64,000 nt of DNA from Incurvaria masculella (taxonomy: Eukaryota; Arthropoda; Insecta; Lepidoptera; Incurvariidae). Positions within the stretch are counted from its first letter, which is position 1, and every line of letters starts with the position of its first letter. Shown in pieces: positions 27,401-39,400 of this stretch. A program made the translations under genes and the position numbers. Location: NCBI GenBank assembly GCA_946894095.1, contig OX335654.1:17555687-17619686 (forward strand), written 5' to 3'. The notes beneath the pieces were generated by a model. The model was not told where the DNA came from. It made no database searches and saw nothing but the letters and a program-made list of their open reading frames with translations.

Positions 27401-30400
27401 CGATCCGTTGGGGCAAGGCCAAGCTATCATACGGTATCTAACATATTGACGTAAGTATATTAGTTCAGCTACAGTAAGCTTCGCGTGGTACACGATTTCG
27501 TTATATTAATGTTGAGGCCGCACCCCAGTCGAACCTCGAGTAAGTTCATCGAATTCACGTCAAAAATCTAACTCTTTAAAATAAAATTTAACAAAAAAAA
27601 ATAACAACTTCAAAGAAAAAGCACTAAAAAGTAAAAAATAATTTCCATTTTTTTAGTTACGATTTCTGTTATTTTTTTAGTCGGCGTCGTCCGGGAACGC
27701 GCTGCGCTAATCAAGAGAACCTAACCTAACCTAACCTAACCTTGGCTGACACCGACTCAAAAAATAACAGAAATCGTAACTACAAAAATGGAAATTATTA
27801 TTTACTTTTTAGTGCTTTTTCTTTGAAGTCGGTTATTTTTTTTGTTAATTTTTTTATTTGTTTATTTTTAGTGAATCTGAAATACACTTACTAATTTGTA
27901 CACGTACTTTCCAATAAAAAAAGAATCACCGAAATCGGTTGGCGTTACATTGAGTTATTCGTCCATTTGTCGTGCACATCTTAATACAAATTTAAGACTT
28001 TTATGATTTTCTCATGGATATCATTGTCAGAACTTAACTAAATTAAAATGGGACCACTTGGGAAGCACTAGCTATCATTTAAAAAAAATCATCAAAATCG
28101 GTTCACCCAGGCAAAAGTTATGAGGTAACAAATAAAAAAAACATACAGACGAATTGATAACCTCCTCCTTTTTTTGAAGTCGGTTAAAAATAGCAAGCAC
28201 GTCCCACGAGCACGCGTGGCCAACGCGCGTGGCTAGCCGGGCGCGGGTAGCGGAGGTAGGACGGCGGCGACATCGGGGGAGAAGACAGGAGCTCGTGCCG
28301 CGTACGCCGCCGTGACATTCCGGCGGCGGTGAGTTTTTGCACTCATCAAAGGCGCGCACACTCACCATTCGATCAGCTACGCGTTACTGCACTTGAACAC
28401 ATACACAATTACACCATTCTCGATAATCGGCGGACGTACGTGCCACACCAAGGTTGCGCAGGTACTTGCCATACTTTATATCTCTTTCTGAGATGGGTAA
28501 GGGCATTTCGTCACGAATTCGAGCTATTCCAAGATTCTGAAACCATTTAAAACTGTAGGTCCCCTTCCCCTATTAGGGTTTAAGCCCTCCCGGGTTGGTA
28601 ACATCGCATAGGCTAAAAAGATGATCGAAACGGCAATGAAAAAATTGTCGGTGTTTTCCATCCCTTTAAATTTAGCCGTGATCACATAGGGCAGATCTTG
28701 GCATGGCACCTAATTCCTTCGGTCCTAATATTTCGACGGTGGGTGAGGTGTTAGCATCCATGTCCAGTTGCATTGGCCTGGATATCGCGAAACCGTTGAG
28801 ATTCACTGCTTTCCAAGGTACAGTACTGCCTTCCATCCGACCTTTTTGATTGGATCGCTGACCTTTTACATGGCTGCAACATAAAAGTCTTTGTTGACAA
28901 TTGTTGCTCCAAACAGCGGTAATCGTTAGCTTCAAACCCATGTCAGAGTATGGCGGCGTACCGTAGGGTTCCGCGATATCCCTTACCTTTTTTCTGCACA
29001 AATAATTTTATCCAGCCGACAGACTTACGTACATAGGCTTTATCTACGCGGTACACATGTCGCCAACCGGTAGCATTAACAATGTTATATCGAGTGACAT
29101 TGTCAAAATAAGCCCACACAATAGACAAATCTCGACATAGAATAAATGGTGTCCATTTGTAGGAGCACAAATACGTTTAATCCTACTAATTTGACGTTTG
29201 TTGAAGATAATTTTGTCACCACCACCGGAAGGGTGTGTTAAATTCTAGAAGGCGGTGTTTGTTCGTGTTACGAACATGTGCGTATGTAGTGGCGATGGTA
29301 CAGGCGTTTATTAACGTTTTCATGGTTCAAAGACAGGGACAAGTGGCAATGAATAGCAAAAGGCGCAGGATACGGCGCGACAATAACCTGTTTCGGAATT
29401 CGCGGGAAATGGTAAAAGGTTTAAAAAATCTGCTGCAATTAGACGATTTGATCAATTCAGGTTTTTGTTTGTATTTTTGTTTTGTTTGTATTGATTGATA
29501 TGCAGATGAAAGCACGGTACTAGTCAGATACACCAGTCACCGGACCGCTAGCCAGACCGAAGTGGAGGAGAACAGGCGGCTTCTCGTTGTTAGAATCGAA
29601 GAGACCCTGGAAAAAGTTTCCAAATGAGATCTGCAAAACCTCGTCGAGTTTACCGCGATCAAAACACAAGCGTGTGTTTTTAGTGCGAAATGGACACCGT
29701 TCACTCCAACTCCGACCTTCCAGAAGCCCGATTCTGCTATTTGTCCAATTTCAAACCATTCCGTATAAGTTATGTTTCCGTCAAACATAACACGCTAAGT
29801 TTCGAGTGCGGTTTCCATAAATCGGTATTCAGCTAATTCACGCACGCGTTTTGTTATTGTCCATGGAGTGGTTTGTCTTGCGCGCCGCCTACAGGGTAAA
29901 ATAACCTGTCACGATTTTGACAGTTATTTTCTCACTCAAATATGACATACGAAAAGAAAGAGACAGCGATATGCCAACGTAATGTAGAAAAGTGATATTC
30001 GAAGTTCGGCGATGCGATGCTCCGAATTTGACAAATATAATTCTCAAAACCGCAAGTTTTCGGCAAAACACACGGTTACGAGTTTGCGAACAAAACATAA
30101 ACACAACGCATGCGTTTTGCAAACTGCGCTAGTAGAATACCATTTCGCGCGAGACATGCGGTTTTGGGAAAACACAAACATAACGCGCGCAGTTATCAAT
30201 TAGCAGAATAAGGCTTCAGGGGGCAACTCTGCGCATTGACGACCACATTGGTATTCTCCGTGTCTTCTTGACGCATGAACTGGACTTCGGACGCCATATC
30301 GAGGATAAGTCAAGGTCGCCTCAAAAGTCAGGAGTCCTCGAAATGGTTCGCCAGTATTCACGCCGGACCGAAACGACTTTTCTTTCAGGCGCCGATAAGC

Positions 30401-33400
30401 TCTCGCTTGGATCAGCTAGGTATCTGCTTGGTTCCTTGGACTCGATGCAGCGTCTCGTCGACGAGCGCGAGATACCCCTAAATACTCCTAGGTTAGTATT
30501 TCATACAAATTGAACAATACTTGGACACGGATCTAGAGCAAACCGATGTCACAGAGCATCACTGAGCTAACTTGGTTATGAATTTCTCACAGCTGTCACG
30601 TATTCCATCCTAGCCGAGGGAACGATGCGCCGTGTCCGAGCGCACGAGCGCGGCATCTGTCAACGTCTGCGCAGGAGTTGCGCAGATTGCGCCAGCTAAT
30701 CCGATCGGTTATGCAACGGACGCGCCGTGTTTGTGGCACTCGGTGACTGTATTAGCGGCTCGTGCTCCGAGCTCAGAATGAGACACGGATTCCCTTGGAA
30801 TAATCCTAGGAATTGTTGTTAATCCTTGACCTGCTGTCGCGATATTAGCAGAACACAAGACATGGAAACTGGGTGCCATGCCAGAACCTTCCTTATTACT
30901 AACTAACAAGGAACATTTGCATTGTCGCTTCATTCATTCAATGCGGTATTAACCCCACCACCTAGTAAGTAAGGAAGGTAACCTACAGTTTTATGCGGAG
31001 TCCGAACCACTAAAAACAAGCCCCTCACGAAGTGCACGGAAAGAAATTCAGTGGGGCAAATTGTATTATATATAAAGTGCCAGAACCCACAATACCACAC
31101 AATAGAGAAATTAGTTTTCTAAGTTCATGAAGCGCTAGTGATTTCAGTGTATGATTTTAATTATTAATGCAGTGTAAATAAGTGAAATATACACTGGTAA
31201 TCTCCTGTATTCAGATGTAAAATCGTTTCATAATAAATAAGATAGATGCATAAAATTCATGATAACACTTCCAATATTTATACCAGCACCGTCTATTTAT
31301 TAAATCACCAAATAGCTACCTTCTTTATTTGGAAGTAGTTTGCACTGGTTCAATCTTTCAAATCCAATATAATCACGGTAAGGTCATCAGTTCTAAGTAT
31401 CGAGTAAAACATTGAGGTTTACTCACCAACCGCACTGGAAGAAATAAATTTTTTTATGAAATAAAAGCCCGAAAGTGACTTTATATTTTTTTATTATTTA
31501 GTTATTTTCCTTCTTCTTCTAGAATCTTCTCCTAGAAGGGCTCGTCCAGTCAAATTTGTGCAGCGAGAGGCGTCAACTATCGTGCGGATTTGAACCCAAG
31601 TCACCGGCACGCAAAGCGGACGCTCTACAACTGTGCCACGGAGTTTATAATCGAGTAGACTTAAAGCTCCACGAGGTTTATTCTGCAGCGGGTTCACTCT
31701 CTCGCCCGATCGCCTTGCGTAACACTCGCAAATGAGCCAGTATGCCTGTGGTTAGGGCGGGCATTGCGGAAGGCAACGATCGACTAATCTGCTCCATCGT
31801 TTTAATATTTAAGAACGTGTGGGAAACTAAAAATAAATGCAGTTAACATATACAGGGTGTCGTAACTGCCAGTACATGAAATTTGGGAAATTACTATTGG
31901 GATTTAAACAAACAAAAAAGTTTAATAACTTTTTGCTGAATATCTTCTAAATTAAAAGTTAGACTTTCCATACAAAGTAATTCAATAATTTAGTGTAGAA
32001 AGAATCGAATGGTCTGTAAGAAAGTGGGAGTGTTGTGTGTACTTGGACATGGATGGTTAATACCACAATTGCTGTCACGTGAGATCTAGGTTTCACGCCA
32101 AGACCTTCCTTAGCTAAACTAAATATTCCTTATCAAATTACACTAAACAAAAACATACATTTAAAAATGTTTAAAAATATGAACTTTTGTGTCTCGGAAA
32201 AACATGAGGATTACGCTGAAATTGATGTACTGGCTGTTACGACACCCTGTAGATAACCGGACGTGAATGACTAGCATCGTAAATATTGTCATGTTATCAG
32301 CACATTATTGCATTCCCGAATGAATTAGCGGTAGTGCCACAGCACAATTAATGTAGTGCCAGATCTTAAATTTTTTACGAGAAATTATTTTCATGAACGC
32401 TTCGATTATCTTCTACCCAAAACGGTGGTACCAATCTGGGCCGGTTTAATCATAAATTGGCCGCTCACAAACGGGCCCATTAAACGGCATATTTTAAATA
32501 AAGGTAAGATGTATCTTACAGGTGCACACATTCGTTAACAATCCCATCGGAATCCAAGTCGTGTGACATTTTTTCCCTGTTTCATGCGTTATTTGATGAG
32601 AAGTTAGCTTATTGCCTATCAAACATCAATTTCAACTTGCTAAGCTTAAGCTTATATGTATTATTATTTGCAAATGTTACTCGTGAAGTAAATAAATATC
32701 AAATAATCTGTTTCCTTTGTTATCTTGTTTGTTATTTGGTATACTGTTTGTATTTCCAATAAATTAAATAAAAAAAGACGATCGTGCCTTTCGATAGGAT
32801 TCGATAAAAATCAAGTAATGCTCAATATGCATTCGGACCATAGAAAGCATTCGATCGTGCGGCGATTACCGAGTGACCCCCCTGGTCTAGTGCAACCCGA
32901 GCGCAGGCAACTCTTGGTAACTAGAACGCGCTGCAGCCCGCACCACCGGTTCTCAATCTCACGTGCGGATAACTGTACCTTGCTTGGCGGACGCTTGAGG
33001 GCGTCGAAGGGTGCTAGGTTCCGTTTATGCTGAGCCCGTAAGCTCTTCAAAACTTCGCAAAAATTAGCACAGCCATCCATACTTGTTTTTTATTAAAATA
33101 TTTGTAGGCCTCTTGATCTTTAAGGTGGCCCAACCCGGCGGGACTAACTCATTCGCGGGCACGGTACAAAACCGTGCTGTCGCGCTCTGGGACCTTCTAT
33201 GTTTCAAAGAAAAAGACAGGCTCCGTGATGAGGAAGATGCTAAATGTCCACGAAAAATACAATGTGCATAGTGTATGATTTGGTAAGATTTACGAAAAAT
33301 TTTATTACAAAACGACTTAAAGCTAAAAGTCAACCACGACCGCTGTAGTCGAAAATTTAACAGATACCAAATAGATTATAAATCTTGATTAAATAAGCTA

Positions 33401-36400
33401 TGTCTGATGACTAATCTTTTTAAGATGTTCTAACTTTATCATAGAGTAATCCACCTCCAAAGTTATTGTATAAAACGCGTGAAAAATTCGAACTTTCGGA
33501 CCTTATAACTTAGAAACCAAACACAATTTTACAATGCCAATGGTCATCAGACATCTAGTTTAATCAAATAAAGCTATTTTGAGCAAAATGTTGGATCTCT
33601 GACAAGAAATATGGGCGCGATCTTCTTTCCCCTTTTGTATGGGGAGATGAGCGGGATGGGCCACCTTAAGTTATCTACGGATGGTCTGAATGCATTGGCA
33701 AATTACTCATTGTACAATCATTTGAGCTTAGTACAAATACATTCCATACATTTAAGTTTGTGTTATTTATTATATTCATTAAAAGCTACATTCAAATAAA
33801 TAATTCTCCGGCAGATTTTAGATAAGTCCTCTTCGATGACCTAGCCAACATGTTGGACTTTGTGAATCCTGGCGTTCAATAAAAAAAATGAAGCGTCGAC
33901 ATTTACACACATTCTACTCTCCCCCACGCATTTTGTTGTAGCATGAGTTCAAGTGTGTAAAAATGAATAATCATGGAAATCAATCAGAGCCACTTATAGA
34001 TAGTTTACTGCTTTTAATAATGCAATATTACTAGCATACATTTAAGGTGACCCTTCCCGACGGGACTAACTCATTCGCGGGCACCACACGGTGTAAAACC
34101 GTGTGGTTCCCGCGAATGAAAATGTTAATTACAAAACAACTTATAGCTGAAAACAAATCACAACCGCTGTAGAAAAAAATCAAACAAATACCAACTTGAA
34201 TTTAAATCTTCATGCCAATGGTTATCAGACATCTAGTTAGATCATATAAAGCTGTTTTGAGTATAATTTTGGATCTCTGACAAGAAATATAAGCATGATC
34301 TTCTTTTCACGTTTGTATGAGAAGTTGAGCGGGGACGCCCATTTAATAAGAGATAGATACATAAAATAGGAACAAGTTTATAATAGACGCAGCACTTTAA
34401 AAGGTTTGTATATTTTAACATTTATGTAGCAAGAAAAATGGAGAATGTTTTTCTTGAGGGCAGAAGAGAACAAATAGACCAGACTATTAGTACGTAATTA
34501 CAGGAGGAGAAACACTGAACGTGAATAGCAGGTGCGTGCATAAATGTGTGTTCATTGGGCCTCGTGTGAGATGAAATTACGGATGAAGAGATCGACGCAC
34601 CTCATGACGCACGTCTGAGCTGGGCTGCCTGAAAGACTCATCAGGGGAGTATATCAGGGGCGCGGGGACTTGCCTTGAATGCCAGAGGTCATTGGTTTAC
34701 ATCCCCGCCCGATCTTGCACTATTGTCGTCCTTTTTCTGAGTTGGATAAGTGCATTTCTTTACTTGATCTTTGTCTTCCAAGGTATGGCATCCAAGTAAA
34801 ACTGTAGGTCCCCCTCTCCTACTAGGGTTATGCCCCCCGGGTTGGCATCATCGCATTGCACGAAAATATATTTTCGACCAATGAAAAGTTTTCCGTGTTG
34901 TCTAGTCAGTTGAATGTAGCCGTCCGTGCTTATAAAGTGCACGTGCTTAAAACGCACCTAATTCCTTCGGCGCTGGTTCCCATACGATTAAATAATAAAA
35001 AATATTGATAAAAAAATTAAGCCATAAAATACAGAAAATAATTTTGTATGCAATATGTCATATAGACGGCCCATAACCATGTATACAACCTACTCTCTAA
35101 ACTAGCCTGCAGGCTGTACTGCAGGGAGCAGTGGGTATTCCTGTTCATTTAATTTAAGAGGGTAGGGCAATTCTGGAATAACTTATAGCAAATACTTTTT
35201 AAAAATAACATTATAGAATCTATTAATATACACAGTTTATGTTATCAACATTGGTTTAGTACTGGTGAAATATGAGGGTGTGTATATGTGTAAGAGTGTT
35301 AGGGTGTATGTGAATAAGTTAGACAGAGGGTGTGTGCACTACAGATTACTTGCATTTTAGTTGGGAAGGGAATATGATATGATCTGACTCAGTTAGGCTA
35401 CCTATTATATGCACCAGGCTATTATATGCACAATTTTCCATACGGTGCCTGCGCGTTAACGAACACACGACAGTTCTCCGTCCTTGTCTACTCTGTGGAT
35501 ACTATCGATAGAAGATACCACTCAAGAAAGATGCCCGCACGTCTCGACTTGTCATTTCCAGTCTCCCCATCATAAAAAGCCTTCTCATCTTCATCAACGC
35601 GCCACTCTCGGTGCGGACATACCGCGGCGGCGATCTCTTCCCTGGTGTTTCGCCATCACGAGCACGGAGTCTTAAGGCTGTCGCGAAGGTATCGGGACTC
35701 TGAGATTTTAAAATTTGAAGAAATTATTTCTTTGTCCATTGGTCAAGGCACAATTTTGAATGCCCACTGGAACTAGCGAAATCGTCTTCCAGACACTAAT
35801 GGATCCCTTTCCCTAAAAGTTGTCAGATTTTAATCAAACATTTTTAATACTTTAGAAAGCTTCATTTTAGGTCCGTTTGTTTTTTATGTTTACGTAAATA
35901 TCTGTATTTTCTAGTCAAAAAAAATCATTCAAAAAGATAACTTTTATCCAACATATTCTAATCTATAAGGTAAATAAAAAAAAAAACGTACAGACATAGG
36001 TCTCGACAGTTTATTTTAGATCCCAAAATTTCAAAAACCAAGCAAAACAGAGCATGTAAACAGTTATCGCCCGTAGTGTGGGGGATTGATAAGGTAACGA
36101 CCGTCTTAAGGAAACTTAATTAGATAAGTGTGCCTCAAGTGAACAATTAATTAGAGGGGCAAGTTAACTGGAGAGTTCTCGGAACTGTAGCCTTTATTCT
36201 CGCTGGCGCCCACCTTCAGAGAACGTGTGGCTTCTTGGGCATCTCGAATACATGTGCGTTTTTGCATGGGTGACGTGCATTTTATGAAATTATGACCATT
36301 CATTAAAACATTCCATTTTAGTTCCTCACACAACACAACTTATGCTTTATATTGCAGTTTATAGTTTGGCGTTCAGACGGTGTCTGTCATTCAGCGGGGG

Positions 36401-39400
36401 AACTCGGCATCCATCATGGGGATAATGACAACGGGACCCATGATGGATGATTATTTTTACATTTAGGTCATACAATTATAATAATTATATTTTTTGTATT
36501 ATCAGTGATTGTTAATAGCAGTTATCGCCCGTAGTATGGGGAATTGATAGGGTAACGACCGTCTTAAGGAAACTTAATAAGTTAAGTGTGCCTCAAGTGA
36601 ACACTTAATTAGAGGGGCAAGTTAACTGGAAAATTCTCGGAACTGTAGCCTTTATTCTCGCTGGCGCCCACCTTCAGAGAACGTGTGGCTTCTTGGGCAT
36701 CTCGAATACATGTGCGTTTTTGCATTGGTGACGTCCATGACGCTTGCGTTTAATGAAATTATGATCATTCATTTTGTCTACTCATAGATCTCATTAAGGG
36801 AAAAACATTCCATTTTAGTTCCTCACACAACACAACTTATGTTTTATATTGCAGTTTATAGTTTGGCGTTCAGGCGGTGTCTGTCATTCAGCGGGGGAAC
36901 TCGGCATCCATCATGGGGATAATGACAACGGGACCCATGATGGATGATTATTTTTACATTTAGGTCATACAATTATAATAATTATATTTTTTGTATTATC
37001 AGTGATTGTTAATAGCAGTTATCGCCCGTAGTATGGGGAATTGATAGGGTAACGACCGTCTTAAGGAAACTTAATAAATTAAGTGTGCCTCCAGTGAACA
37101 CTTAATTAGAGGGGCAAGTTAACTGGAAAATTCTCGGAACTGTAGCCTTTATTCTCGCTGGCGCCCACCTTCAGAGAACGTGTGGCTTCTTGGGCATCTC
37201 GAATACATGTGCGTTTTTGCATGAGTGACGTGCATTTTATGAAATTATGACCATTCATTTCGTTTAATCATAAATATCATTAAAGGATCCATTTTAGTTC
37301 CTCACACAACACAACTTATGTTTTATATTGCAGTTTATAGTTTGGCGTTCAGACGGTGTCTGTCATTCAGCGGGGGAACTCGGCATTCATCATGGGGATA
37401 ATGACAACGGGACCCGTGATGGATGATTATTTTTACATTTAGGTCATACAATTATAATAATTATATTTTTTTGGATTATCAGTGATTGTTAATAGCAGTT
37501 ATCAATAAAAAGTAAAACACAAAGAGCGTGAAAACGGTTATCGCCCGTAGTATGGTGAATTGTGTTAAATGTGGAAATGTGACGATTCCGAGTGCAGCAA
37601 ACTGTCTATGGATGATGAATGAAATACAAATTGAAGATTAACTTCAAGTCTCTTAACTTAACATTAATTCCGATTCAACCTAATAGTATCACTTGCTTGT
37701 AGTTTTGATTTCATCTGGTTTGATAAATAAAATAAGATCTCTTAAATACATTTATGGTTTTCTCAGCCCCAGTGTAAGGTCGAAAGCCCATAGGCGTCAT
37801 CGTTTGGAGTACACCTTACGCCGTAATTCTAACATAAAATACCGTTTCAAGAATCCAAGAAGTAGCTGATTTTAAATTTCGATGGAATTTTAAGTAGATG
37901 TCTCCAAAAACACAGAAGAAAAGATTTAAGCTTGAACATTGACCGATAAGAGAATCTTAATACGTCGTCCGAAAGGAACTTTATCAAGAACTGACCGCCA
38001 AAACAATCTCGTACAAAAACTAGTCTCAAGATATAAGCTAAAGTATACTCATCTTAAGGATTAAGATAAGAAATAATGACAGTTATTTCTTCAAGTAGTT
38101 TCTTCTTGAAAAGAAGCCCGTTTTTGAGTAACTTAAGGAATATACATTATATGTCTCTTGTACTATATTTAAACAACCAATTTACGAGTTTGCTTGATTC
38201 ATTTGTTAATCTAATACTCATTATAATGTGCCTTTGAGGTTAGTCTTAAACGCCATTATAAGAGTGATATAATACGATTGTAAGATACATGCTACTAAAT
38301 GTTCTCCCTACTCGACTTGCACCAATATTCCTCCCAGAGTCGAGCTCGTGAGCTATGTTGGTAATTATTATTTGAATATATTTCATCGATGCTTAAGATT
38401 ACTTGATCTTTCACTCAAAGTGGAATGCAAATAAGATTGCTAAGTGAATACATTATTTTTCATTTCATTGCTCCATGGTTTCTAACAAACATATTATCCA
38501 GAGCTGTGCGGCAGGCTTGCCATACACGACACTTCTCCTTCATTCTCTCTTCTGTGGCTTTGCCACAGGTCAGCAGGTCTATTCCTGGCATTCAGTAATC
38601 AGGAATCAGGAATCCTGAGTCTAGAAAACCGCTTTTGTAGCGGTTTTCAAAGTGATTTTCTTGACGAAAATATTCCGGAGCATAGTTTTTTAATCAATCA
38701 AGGATTTGATTCCGTAGAAATAATCGCTTTTAAAATCTCTATAAAAGCAGTTTTCTATACTTAGGATTCCTGATTCCTGATTACTGAATGGAAGGAATAG
38801 ACCTGCTGGGTTCAAATCCTTACCACGTTCATGCACCACTTTATTTCTCTTTCTGAGTTGGATATGTTAATTTCATCACGAATGCGAGCTGCTCCATGGC
38901 TCGGAATCCATGTAAAAATTTTAGGTGGTAGGGTTAAAGCTCGCCCGGGTTGGTACCATCGCATTGGATGAAAATCGAAGCGGCAATGCAACATTGACCG
39001 TGTTTTCTATCCTGTTCAATGTAGCCGTGCTCTTAAAGGGAAGGTCCTGGCATGGCAACGGTAGTTTTGTGGTTAGCCATCCATGTCAGGTTGCATTAAA
39101 AAAATCATGGTGCACACACAAACACACACACAAATGCGGTCGTGTCGCCTTACGGGTTAACAATACCGCCGCGTGACAACAAAGAGGGGGCTATAAAGAT
39201 GTGTTATCTCGGGACAGACTCGCTTGGACCAAGGTAGTTTCGAGTTTCACGATGAAGGATGCATGGACGAGATATTTGTGAACCGCTTTGTCACAGAGGA
39301 CTGAGACATTTGTGAACCGCTTTGTCACAGGGAACTGAGACATTTGTGAACCGCTTTGTCACAGAGAACTGAGACATTTGTGAACCGCTTTGTCACAGAG

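Noticed and set aside
28943..29170. Minus-strand open frame as a gene or transposase
   Set aside because: No recognisable domain, no supported splice context, and it sits among decayed repeats.
31560..31648. tRNA gene on the minus strand
   Set aside because: A and B boxes are present but the anticodon arm does not pair and no terminator follows. A tRNA-derived SINE fits better.
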